Shown here in pieces: positions 1 through 5,931 of a stretch of DNA of 15,850 bases. This DNA comes from Oscillibacter sp. (GTDB taxonomy: Bacteria > Bacillota > Clostridia > Oscillospirales > Oscillospiraceae), in assembly GCA_020025475.1 (NCBI GenBank), contig JAHHSA010000035.1, forward strand, positions 1 through 15,850, given 5' to 3'. The notes under the pieces were generated by a model. The model had not been told where the DNA came from and did no database searches. It was given only the letters and a program-made list of their open reading frames with translations. The stretch's first letter is position 1. Every line of letters begins with the position of its first letter. Made by a program: the position numbers and the translations under genes.

Positions 1-16
1 TTACCCGATCAAACAG

Positions 17-44
17 AAAAAGCCCAGCATAAGCTGGACTTTTT
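17..44. terminator. Bidirectional intrinsic terminator, end of cotJ operon
   Basis: Arms at 17-28 and 33-44 form a 12-bp stem around the loop ATAA, flanked by A-runs on one side and T-runs on the other, so it can end transcription from both directions. The single non-Watson-Crick pair (C23/A38 on the plus strand) becomes a G-U wobble in minus-strand RNA. The hairpin is therefore stronger for the minus-strand cotJ operon, whose last gene stops at 113. Confidence 0.8.
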
Positions 45-54
45 CGACAGTCTG

Positions 55-86
55 AGCGGCACTGCCTAAGCAGTGCCGCTGTTTTT
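55..86 (+). terminator. Probable plus-strand terminator hairpin
   Basis: A perfect 11-bp stem (AGCGGCACTGC at 55-65 paired with 70-80, loop CTAA) is followed on the plus strand by a G and five Ts. It probably ends a plus-strand gene lying left of the window, in tandem with the hairpin at 17-44. Read from the minus strand it lacks a U-tract, so it is unlikely to be the main stop for cotJC. Confidence 0.6.
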
Positions 87-112
87 AGCAAGCATCCATG
101 GGCAGCGAGGCC

Positions 113-721
113 TTAGTTTTTGGGGGAATGATCGAAGGAAGGATTCGTGTAATACACATTTTTCGAATTCAGCCGGTCTTTTGCCAGCTGTAACCCCTCA
201 CCAAAACGCTGGAAGTGGACAATCTCCCGTGCACGCAGGAATTTAATGGCGTCGTTGACATCCGGGTCATCGGAAAGACGCAGAATATTGTCATAGGTAA
301 CCCGGGCTTTTTGTTCTGCCGCCATATCCTCAGACAGGTCTGCGATGGTGTCTCCTGTCACTGCAATGGACGCCGCAGTAAAGGGTGCGCCAGAAGCAGC
401 GGTAGGATACACACTGGTGGTGTGATCCACAAAGTATGGGGCAAAGCCGCCCTCCCGAATCTGCTCTTCTGTTAAGTTGCGTGTCAGCTGATGGACAATG
501 GTGCCAATCATCTCCATATGACCCAGCTCCTCGGTTCCAATATCGGTCAAAAGACCTTTCAGCTCAGGGTAGGGCATGGAATATCGCTGGCTCAAGTAGC
601 GAAGAGAGGCGCCGAGTTCGCCGTTAGGGCCACCGTACTGTGATATAATCAGGTTGGCCAGCGTTGGGTTGACGTTTTTAATCTTGACCGGGTATTGCAG
701 CTTTTTCTCATATACAAACAT
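113..721 (-). CDS. cotJC: CotJC, manganese-catalase-like spore coat protein
   Basis: This 202-residue protein belongs to the manganese catalase/CotJC family, a four-helix-bundle di-metal fold. CotJC is an inner spore coat component in Bacillus and Clostridia. Visible ligand candidates line up with the family: E35 (in NGELGASLRY), E65 and H68 (in GTEELGHMEM), E136 (in AAEQKAR) and H169 (in REIVHF). Length is close to the usual 190-200. The start is decided by a strong GGAGGTGA ribosome site inside the last codons of the upstream gene; the TGA of that gene and this ATG share one base (TGATG), implying translational coupling. A terminator lies downstream at 17-44. Whether it is an active catalase cannot be judged from sequence; the metal-site residues are present. 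Confidence 0.93.
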   Translation of the reverse strand: MFVYEKKLQYPVKIKNVNPTLANLIISQYGGPNGELGASLRYLSQRYSMPYPELKGLLTDIGTEELGHMEMIGTIVHQLTRNLTEEQIREGGFAPYFVDHTTSVYPTAASGAPFTAASIAVTGDTIADLSEDMAAEQKARVTYDNILRLSDDPDVNDAIKFLRAREIVHFQRFGEGLQLAKDRLNSKNVYYTNPSFDHSPKN

Positions 722-1179
722 CAGTTGTCACCTCCGTACTCCCAGGGCCAAGGATCTTTTAGCCATACATAGCCCTGATCCGGCGTCAGATCAGTTTGAG
801 ACAGGGGACCGTACAGCTTTTCATAACGTTTCCGGCCCTCTTTGGCCAGCTCAATATACTGCCAGTAGAGGGAGAGCGCCTCCTGATCTTGGGCGTGGGT
901 CACCAGATACAGTCCCAACTCATCAATTGCAAAATCAATTGCCATCAGCTCAATCAGGGCTGTGTTGGTCAACTGTGTATTGGCTCGAATCGCTGCATGA
1001 AAGGGGAGATCCAGACCGGGAAAGAGGGTTCCAGTCTGCAGAGCTTCCATATTACCATATCGTTCCGGATTCTGATTTTGCATGGGAACATAGGGAAACG
1101 CCAGCGCCGCACAGTGCCCGGGTAGGGAACCCTGGCCGGCACCGCAGGTGGAAACAGCAGGCTTGGTTGTATTTTCCAT
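721..1179 (-). CDS. CotJA-CotJB fusion spore coat protein
   Basis: This 152-residue protein joins two normally separate coat proteins. Residues about 20-60 carry a CotJA-type segment (AFPYVPMQNQNPERY, then EALQTGTLFPGLDLPF). Residues about 65-152 are CotJB-like (LMAIDFAIDELGLYL, YGPL, and the terminal KDPWPWE block). In Bacillus subtilis cotJA, cotJB and cotJC are three genes in the same order; here the first two share one reading frame with no stop. The open frame extends upstream to 1215, but I chose ATG 1179 because AAGGAGG lies 12 bases before it. The next gene, cotJC, overlaps the stop by one base. On the minus strand a CATAGACT element (plus-strand 1234-1241) resembles the -10 of sigma-E/sigma-K promoters, but I see no convincing -35. 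The role is inferred to be coat assembly with CotJC. Confidence 0.85.
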   Translation of the reverse strand: MENTTKPAVSTCGAGQGSLPGHCAALAFPYVPMQNQNPERYGNMEALQTGTLFPGLDLPFHAAIRANTQLTNTALIELMAIDFAIDELGLYLVTHAQDQEALSLYWQYIELAKEGRKRYEKLYGPLSQTDLTPDQGYVWLKDPWPWEYGGDN

Positions 1180-1262
1180 TGCTGTTTGATGCCTCCTTGT
1201 GAAATAGTGGCGCAAAAGCGGTGCGCCTAGTTCAGTCTATGCAGATGGGGGAGGATGTGCCC

Positions 1263-1291
1263 TTGATTTCAGCCGTGGTTCCAGCTATAAT
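1263..1291 (+). promoter_or_regulatory. Sigma-A-type promoter for cwlD-radA
   Basis: TTGATT (1263-1268) and TATAAT (1286-1291) are separated by exactly 17 bases, and the start codon of cwlD follows about 53 bases later. This is a good match to a vegetative promoter. A CATAGTCT element at 1316-1323 resembles a sporulation -10, but a transcript starting there would lose or truncate the ribosome site at 1329-1333, so I do not favour it. Confidence 0.6.
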
Positions 1292-1344
1292 TTGCATATG
1301 CGCACTGCAGACTGACATAGTCTTTTCTGGAGGTGTCGCCTGTG

Positions 1345-2052
1345 ATGATCGTATTACGTAAAAAAACCGTTGTCCGCGCTCTGTTCCTGCTGGCCGCTGT
1401 TTGCGGTGTTTTCTTTCTGCAATCGGTGGAAAAGCCGTGCGTTTCCGCATTATCTGCTGTAAATGCCGGGGGCACTGTAATCGTGGTGGATGCAGGACAC
1501 GGTGGGGAGGATGGGGGAGCTGTGTCTCCAGACGGTGTAGAGGAGAGTCAGATTAACCTGGCCATTGCCAGGCAGGTTCAGGATCTGCTGCTATTGAGCG
1601 GTCAACCAGTGGTTATGACGCGTACAGAAGATGTCTCGTTGGACAATGGGGAAGCAACAGTCCGAAAGCGAAAAAGGGCAGATTTAAAAAATCGCGCTGC
1701 CCTGGTAAACGGTGTGCAGCACGCAACTCTGCTCAGCATCCATCAAAACAGCCTTCCATCTTCTCCCGTTACCCATGGAGCCCAGGTTTTTTGGAACCAG
1801 CAGGGGGATGCCCAGGAGCTGGCACAGGTAGTGCAGGATTCTCTGAATCTCTGTATCAATCCAGGTAATGAAAAACACTGCAAACAAATTCCATCCAGTG
1901 TTTATCTGATGAAAGAAAGCAAGGTGCCGGGCGTTTTGGTCGAATGTGGGTTCCTCTCCAATCCACAGGAGACAAACGCCCTGCAGGATATCACTTATCA
2001 ACGAAAACTGGCGCTGGCCATTACAGCAGGATTGCTGTGTGGAATTGCCTGA
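1345..2052 (+). CDS. cwlD: CwlD, N-acetylmuramoyl-L-alanine amidase (spore cortex)
   Basis: This 235-residue Amidase_3 zinc hydrolase removes the stem peptide from muramic acid in cortex peptidoglycan; with PdaA it makes muramic-delta-lactam, needed for germination. A hydrophobic N-terminal segment (about residues 9-25) acts as signal or anchor. The zinc and catalytic residues are visible: H52 (VDAGHGGEDGG), E67 (ESQINL), H133 (SIHQNS) and E200 (VECGF). Length matches CwlD, and there are no SH3 or LysM repeats, unlike larger vegetative amidases. The open frame begins at GTG 1333, but that codon overlaps the GGAGG ribosome site at 1329-1333. ATG 1345 (or GTG 1342, 8 bases after GGAGG) is therefore the start. 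radA follows after 11 bases, so the two are probably cotranscribed. Confidence 0.9.
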   Translation: MIVLRKKTVVRALFLLAAVCGVFFLQSVEKPCVSALSAVNAGGTVIVVDAGHGGEDGGAVSPDGVEESQINLAIARQVQDLLLLSGQPVVMTRTEDVSLDNGEATVRKRKRADLKNRAALVNGVQHATLLSIHQNSLPSSPVTHGAQVFWNQQGDAQELAQVVQDSLNLCINPGNEKHCKQIPSSVYLMKESKVPGVLVECGFLSNPQETNALQDITYQRKLALAITAGLLCGIA

Positions 2053-2063
2053 GAGGAACAAGC

Positions 2064-3437
2064 ATGAAGCAAAAGACGCTCTTTTACTGTACAGAATGTG
2101 GAAACGAAACTCCAAAATGGGCAGGGAAGTGCCCTGCCTGCGGTGCATGGAACACCATTGTGGAACAGCCTGATACACCGCGGATGGCCGGAAAGGGAGG
2201 CAGCAGAGTCGTGCGTTCTCCGCTGGATGTCCGACGGGCGTGTCCTGTGACAGAACTGGAATCCAGTGACGAGATCCGATTTCCAACAGGAATGGGGGAG
2301 CTGGACAGAGTGCTGGGCGGCGGCGCTGTTAAGGGCTCTCTGGTGCTGGTTGGCGGTGCTCCTGGTATTGGAAAATCAACACTGATGCTGCAAATTTGCA
2401 ATAAATTATGCGAATTTTCAAAGGTTTTATATGTATCCGGCGAGGAATCGGAGCATCAGTTAAAGCTGCGCGCCCGCCGTCTGTGTGTGGAGAGTGACCA
2501 GCTGTTTGTTATCTCCGAGACCTCTTTGGAGGATCTGTTGGAGTCTGTTACACTGGAAAAACCAGATGTCCTGATCGTGGACTCTATTCAAACACTTTAT
2601 AACAGCAAGTTGGACTCCCCAGCTGGTAGTGTCAGCCAGGTTCGAGATTGTACAATGGCCTTGATGCAGCTGGCAAAAGGCCAGAATATTACGGTGTTTG
2701 TCATTGGACACGTGAATAAAGAAGGCTCCATTGCAGGTCCTAAAGTGTTGGAGCATATGGTGGACTGCGTGCTGTACTTTGAAGGCGATCAGCACACTTC
2801 CTATCGCATTCTTCGGGCTGCTAAAAACCGCTTTGGCGCCACAAACGAGATCGGTGTCTTTGAAATGCAGGATTCCGGCCTGGTTGAGGTGGAAAATCCC
2901 TCTAAACTCCTGCTTTCTGGCCGTCCTGAGGATGCGCCTGGAACCTGTGTCACCTGTGTGATGGAGGGAGTACGGCCGGTTTTGGCAGAGATTCAGGCAT
3001 TGGTGGTCTCATCCACCAGTAATAATCCACGCCGAACCAGCAATGGATTTGACTATAATCGTGCGGCCATGCTTCTTGCGGTATTGGAAAAAAGGGGAGG
3101 GCTGAAGGTTTTCTCCTGCGATGCCTATTTAAACATTGTTGGAGGCCTTTCGTTGGATGAACCAGCGGCTGACCTGGCGGCTATCGTAGCGCTGGCATCC
3201 AGTTATTTGGATCGCCCTGTGTCAAACAGTCTGGTAGCGATTGGAGAGGTGGGCCTGACAGGTGAATTGCGGACTGTCAATCAGCTGGCACTCCGAGTCT
3301 CAGAGGTTCATCGACTTGGATTTAAGCAGTGTATTATTCCGGCTTACCGGGCGGGGGAACTGCCAAAGCCGAACGGACTGGAGCTGATCCCGGTGCATAA
3401 TATAGGTGAGGCGATCCGAGCAGCGCTCCGTCTGTAA
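2064..3437 (+). CDS. radA: RadA, DNA repair and recombination helicase
   Basis: RadA (Sms) is a RecA-like ATPase that drives branch migration and extends D-loops during homologous recombination and transformation. The 457-residue length equals the family norm. An N-terminal zinc finger has C9-x2-C12 and C23-x2-C26. The Walker A motif is GGAPGIGKST with K104, and Walker B is DVLIVDS with D173. The RadA signature KNRFG is at 254-258. The C-terminal third is the Lon-protease-like domain. The open frame extends upstream into cwlD, but ATG 2064, preceded by AGAGGA and followed at once by the zinc finger, is the start. It lies 11 bases after cwlD. A minus-strand small gene overlaps its last 104 bases. 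Confidence 0.97.
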   Translation: MKQKTLFYCTECGNETPKWAGKCPACGAWNTIVEQPDTPRMAGKGGSRVVRSPLDVRRACPVTELESSDEIRFPTGMGELDRVLGGGAVKGSLVLVGGAPGIGKSTLMLQICNKLCEFSKVLYVSGEESEHQLKLRARRLCVESDQLFVISETSLEDLLESVTLEKPDVLIVDSIQTLYNSKLDSPAGSVSQVRDCTMALMQLAKGQNITVFVIGHVNKEGSIAGPKVLEHMVDCVLYFEGDQHTSYRILRAAKNRFGATNEIGVFEMQDSGLVEVENPSKLLLSGRPEDAPGTCVTCVMEGVRPVLAEIQALVVSSTSNNPRRTSNGFDYNRAAMLLAVLEKRGGLKVFSCDAYLNIVGGLSLDEPAADLAAIVALASSYLDRPVSNSLVAIGEVGLTGELRTVNQLALRVSEVHRLGFKQCIIPAYRAGELPKPNGLELIPVHNIGEAIRAALRL

Positions 3438-3552
3438 TGGGTGGTTGTAGACACGCACCGCCAAATGAAGGCTGTCCAACGGCGTCTGTGCTGTCCAAAG
3501 TGCAGGCGCCGTCGAGCTGATACACACACGGGTTTTTACAAGCACGCATCAT
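3334..3552 (-). CDS. Small cysteine-rich protein, tail antisense to radA
   Basis: A 72-residue open frame starts at ATG ATG (3552/3549), preceded by an excellent GAGGAG ribosome site 4-7 bases upstream. Its first 38 residues lie outside radA and carry the pattern C5-x3-C9-x7-C17-x16-C34, including CVYQLDGACTL. I recall very short Clostridia proteins with a similar CVYQ-x-DG-x-C-T-L core that databases often mislabel; their function is unknown. A metal-binding role is only inference from the cysteines. Residues 39-72 are read from the strand opposite radA codons and look unconstrained, so the original stop may have been lost. I see no clear promoter upstream. Confidence 0.55.
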   Translation of the reverse strand: MMRACKNPCVYQLDGACTLDSTDAVGQPSFGGACLQPPITDGALLGSPHLYYAPGSAPVRSALAVPPPGKPE

Positions 3553-3677
3553 AAAACTCCTCACGTAACATGATGCTTTTAGTATTTGCTATCTGCTGTA
3601 GGCTATGCAGTAGATCTCGAACCGCCTGCATGAGCGGCGGATTTCAAAGGGAAGGAGCCATTTGTAAAAACACACAT

Positions 3678-3707
3678 AATTGAACAAAATAAAAATTTTG
3701 TTCAATT
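3678..3707. repeat. Perfect 13-bp inverted repeat before the recombinase gene
   Basis: AATTGAACAAAAT at 3678-3690 is exactly mirrored at 3695-3707 around AAAA. Neither strand has a U-tract after the stem, so it is not a usual terminator. It stands about 107 bases upstream of the chosen xer start and could be an operator or an mRNA 5' structure. The function is not known. The 3438-3814 interval otherwise holds only the small minus-strand gene and a GC-rich imperfect hairpin at about 3480-3513 inside it. Confidence 0.75.
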
Positions 3708-3814
3708 CAGGGGAGACGAAAAACCGCTTTCCCCCAAAAATGGCTGTTTTGGCTGGATTTCTGCCGATTTGCTCCTATGGCTGTTTGGTGCTGTTTTTAC
3801 ATCTCAAATTACAA

Positions 3815-4828
3815 ATGAATGATTATCGTACAGAATCTCCGGAGATTCTCCGTGACTTTTTATCGTATCATGAGACGGTCAAAGCTCATTCTAAATTGAC
3901 TGTGGACGAATATTTTCTGGATCTTCGAAATTTTTTCCGCTATCTCAAACAATCCCGTGATCCGACACTTGCGGCGCTGCCGCTGGACGAGATCTCCATC
4001 ATGGATGTCGACCTGGACTTTGTGGCCAGCGTTACTCTGACAGATATTTATGGCTACATGACCTATCTCAGCCGGGATCGTGTGCTGCATCAGAACAGCC
4101 GAAATTCTGACTACGGCCTGAACCCTGCGTCCCGGGCCCGCAAGATTGCGACCATCCGTTCGTTCTACAACTACCTTACCAATAAAATGCATTTACTTCG
4201 TGAAAATCCTGTCAAAGATATTGACTCCCCGAAACTGAAAAAAGAGCTTCCGAAATATCTCACTCTGGATGAAAGTATTCAGCTGTTGTCAGCTGTAGAT
4301 GGGAAAAATCAGGAGCGCGATTACTGCATTCTGACGTTGTTTTTGAACTGCGGTCTGCGAATCTCTGAACTGGTGGGATTAAACCTGAATGATCTGCAGG
4401 AGGATTCCATGCGCATTCTGGGCAAGGGAAACAAAGTGCGGATTCTCTATCTGAATGACGCCTGCAAAGATGCCATTTCACAATATCTGGCCGTCCGAAG
4501 ACCTATTCACGGTAAGGATGAAAATGCATTGTTTCTGTCCACGAGAAACGAACGCATCAGCCGATCTACAGTTCACGCTCTTGTGAAAAAGCGACTCAGT
4601 GAGGCGGGGCTTGATGCTACAGAGTATTCAGCTCATAAGCTTCGGCACACAGCAGCAACTCTGATGCTGCAAAACGGCGTGGATGTCCGTGCTGTGCAGG
4701 AGGTTTTGGGCCACGACCACTTGAATACAACTGAGATCTACACCCACGTAGACAATGATGCACTGCGAACTGCTGCAAGGGCAAATCCCTTGTCACATGT
4801 TGAGAATAAACGAAAAAAGAAAGAATAA
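3815..4828 (+). CDS. XerC/XerD-type tyrosine recombinase
   Basis: This 337-residue site-specific recombinase cuts and rejoins DNA through a 3'-phosphotyrosine. The N-terminal core-binding (SAM-like) domain spans about 7-125 and the catalytic domain about 145-325. The catalytic set is complete: R182 (CGLRISEL), K204 (GKGNK), H274 and R277 (HKLRH), H300 (LGHDHL) and nucleophile Y309 (IYTHV). It is about 40 residues longer than typical XerD, partly through an insert in the first domain (about 48-75). The start is uncertain: the frame is open back to a TTG at 3680 with another ATG at 3740, and no candidate has a clear ribosome site. ATG 3815 gives the expected family N-terminus. With no attachment site or phage genes nearby, a role in chromosome dimer resolution or housekeeping is more likely than phage integration. 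Confidence 0.88.
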   Translation: MNDYRTESPEILRDFLSYHETVKAHSKLTVDEYFLDLRNFFRYLKQSRDPTLAALPLDEISIMDVDLDFVASVTLTDIYGYMTYLSRDRVLHQNSRNSDYGLNPASRARKIATIRSFYNYLTNKMHLLRENPVKDIDSPKLKKELPKYLTLDESIQLLSAVDGKNQERDYCILTLFLNCGLRISELVGLNLNDLQEDSMRILGKGNKVRILYLNDACKDAISQYLAVRRPIHGKDENALFLSTRNERISRSTVHALVKKRLSEAGLDATEYSAHKLRHTAATLMLQNGVDVRAVQEVLGHDHLNTTEIYTHVDNDALRTAARANPLSHVENKRKKKE

Positions 4829-4871
4829 GAGAACGGTGGCTTCCCTGCTCTCCCTCCTTCTCTTGAGGAAT

Positions 4872-4911
4872 AAAAAAGTGAGATGTTCTCGACGAAACAT
4901 CTCACTTTTTT
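4872..4911. terminator. Bidirectional terminator between convergent genes
   Basis: A perfect 16-bp stem (4872-4887 with 4896-4911) has AAAAAA at its outer left side, GTGAGATGTT inside, and TTTTTT on the right, with an 8-base loop. It lies between the stop of the plus-strand recombinase (4828) and the stop of the minus-strand amidase (4920) and serves both. Confidence 0.93.
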
Positions 4912-4919
4912 CAGCAATA

Positions 4920-5423
4920 CTACTCATTTTTCCGCACCCCCAACATATGAATACATCGACTTTCTTCATAGGAATAGGTTTGCAGCGGTCGGTTGTCAGC
5001 ATCTAAACTATGGGCAGCAACCAAGATCGTCATCGACGAATAAGGCCATGCAGCAGAGACAACTAGAAGGTTATGCTGATAGGTGTTCCCATCGAAGCTG
5101 AGTTGGATTACATCTCCGGGACGCACCTCCCACAGCGCACAAGGACGGCCAAATGGCCCAACGGATGGACTCTCTCTGGTCATGAAATTATAGAAGTATG
5201 GCACGCCAGTCCAGGATGGTGATTTCTGATTGGCGTCAATGTAGTACCAGCCATATGTCTCTTCATAATTCATCACACCGCTACCTGCATAGATGCACTG
5301 GGACACAAAGCTGGTGCAGTCCCCACCCAAGTTCTCATAGTCATAGAACAACGGATTTCTGGAATATGCCCATCTGTGGGCGTAGGCAACTGCATTGTCC
5401 CGATGGTACAGTTCTGTGATCAT
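4920..5423 (-). CDS. Amidase_6 (papain-like) domain protein
   Basis: This 167-residue protein consists of a single putative amidase domain of the Amidase_6 type, found in Firmicutes secreted and sporulation-linked proteins and related to NlpC/P60-like cysteine peptidases. The core motif YENLGGDCTSFVSQC at about 30-44 carries the likely catalytic cysteine, with histidine candidates in QHNLLVV and AAHSLD. There is no signal peptide or membrane segment, so it would act in the cytoplasm or mother cell unless exported otherwise. The frame is open to 5450, but ATG 5423 follows a GAGGGGAG ribosome site by 7 bases and gives the usual MITELYHR-type N-terminus. A CATAGTAT element about 25-30 bases upstream resembles a mother-cell sigma -10, but no matching -35 is clear. 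The substrate is unknown. Confidence 0.83.
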   Translation of the reverse strand: MITELYHRDNAVAYAHRWAYSRNPLFYDYENLGGDCTSFVSQCIYAGSGVMNYEETYGWYYIDANQKSPSWTGVPYFYNFMTRESPSVGPFGRPCALWEVRPGDVIQLSFDGNTYQHNLLVVSAAWPYSSMTILVAAHSLDADNRPLQTYSYEESRCIHMLGVRKNE

Positions 5424-5586
5424 GAGACCACTCCCCTCTCCTGCTTCCATACTATGCCTAGGCGCTGCAAGCCGTGCTGATCCTTGCTCTGCTCAGTGTC
5501 TATTTGAATCGTTCTTGAGAAGAATTCGAGATCAGTGATTGACAAGCCTTAGAGGTGGATTGCATGAATGTTGCCTGAGTATCTCA

Positions 5587-5598
5587 GAATATTTGTTC
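5587..5598. promoter_or_regulatory. Imperfect LexA box, upstream
   Basis: GAATATTTGTTC matches the GAAC-N4-GTTC LexA operator at seven of eight half-site positions (T for C in the left half). It lies just upstream of the -35 of the 42-aa peptide gene and 28 bases before the next box, so it may assist repressor binding. Confidence 0.45.
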
Positions 5599-5607
5599 GA
5601 TTTTCAC

Positions 5608-5636
5608 TTGACAAGAACTCATGTTCGATGTATGAT
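5608..5636 (+). promoter_or_regulatory. Consensus promoter with LexA operator in its spacer
   Basis: TTGACA (5608-5613, perfect) and TATGAT (5631-5636, five of six) are 17 bases apart. The spacer contains the operator GAACTCATGTTC at 5615-5626, perfect in both half-sites of the Bacillus/Clostridia LexA consensus. Bound LexA would block RNA polymerase directly, so the unit should be silent until DNA damage. Confidence 0.88.
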
Positions 5637-5650
5637 AGTTTCATCAAGAA

Positions 5651-5662
5651 GAACAGCTGTTC
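5651..5662. promoter_or_regulatory. Second perfect LexA box in the leader
   Basis: GAACAGCTGTTC is a fully palindromic match to GAAC-N4-GTTC. It lies about 15 bases after the -10, around or just after the expected transcription start, and five bases before the GGAGG ribosome site. Together with the box in the promoter spacer it implies tight repression. Confidence 0.85.
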
Positions 5663-5678
5663 GATCGGAGGCTTTTTT

Positions 5679-5807
5679 ATGAGTGCTTGGAGCTTTTTCT
5701 TTATTTTGATTGGTGTTTGCTTCCTGACAAGCCAGGTATTTCGGCTGATTGATGCCATTGAACATCCCAGCCGTCACTCCCGCCGCAGTACTGCTGGCCG
5801 CGGCTGA
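5679..5807 (+). CDS. SOS-controlled 42-aa membrane peptide
   Basis: A small gene of 42 codons with an excellent ribosome site (GGAGG at 5667-5671, 7 bases before ATG). The frame is open further upstream, but promoter, operators and ribosome site fix this start. Residues about 4-24 form one hydrophobic helix (WSFFFILIGVCFLTSQVF); residues 29-42 are basic and hydrophilic (RHSRRSTAGRG). This suggests a single-pass inner-membrane peptide with a short cytoplasmic or external tail. It stands alone: two perfect LexA boxes and a consensus promoter before it, a terminator after it. I do not recognise the family. Known SOS peptides of this build include TisB (toxin), SidA and YneA (division inhibitors); a similar role is inference from size, hydrophobicity and control only. 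Confidence 0.78.
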   Translation: MSAWSFFFILIGVCFLTSQVFRLIDAIEHPSRHSRRSTAGRG

Positions 5808-5881
5808 CACGCCGAATCATGGTTTGGTTCCATCTGTTTGATTCCAACCGCACAGATGCCTGTTCTCTTTTCCCCAACAGG

Positions 5882-5923
5882 GCAAAACGACTTTCGCTGC
5901 TATGGCAGGGGAAGTCGTTTTGC
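5882..5923. terminator. Terminator between peptide gene and sigF
   Basis: A 12-bp perfect stem, GCAAAACGACTT (5882-5893) with 5912-5923, encloses a smaller CTGC/GCAG hairpin. TTATTTT follows on the plus strand. It separates the plus-strand peptide gene from the convergent sigF, which stops at 5932, and can serve both, though the minus-strand U-tract lies within the stem. Confidence 0.75.
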
Positions 5924-5931
5924 TTATTTTA

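Noticed and set aside
43..49. TTCGACA as a Spo0A box (also near 10550)
   Set aside because: The first is in a terminator region and the other in the T-box leader; neither is near a promoter where Spo0A control would make sense.
1316..1323. CATAGTCT as a sporulation -10 for cwlD, with GCATATG upstream as its -35
   Set aside because: Transcription would start within or after the GGAGG ribosome site; the TTGATT-17-TATAAT pair is better placed.
3480..3513. GC-rich imperfect hairpin after radA as a terminator
   Set aside because: No T-tract follows, and it lies inside the likely minus-strand cysteine-rich gene.
3680..3814. TTG or ATG starts giving a longer Xer recombinase
   Set aside because: No ribosome site, the extension would run through the 13-bp palindrome, and family proteins begin near residue 46 of that frame. 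Kept as a finding, not as the call.
5568..5678. Upstream extension of the 42-aa peptide frame to 79 residues
   Set aside because: The extension would start upstream of the -35 and run through promoter and operators; GGAGG fits only the ATG at 5679.
5549..5758. Minus-strand 69-codon frame opposite the SOS peptide
   Set aside because: No promoter or ribosome site seen; it is the antisense of the LexA region and peptide gene.
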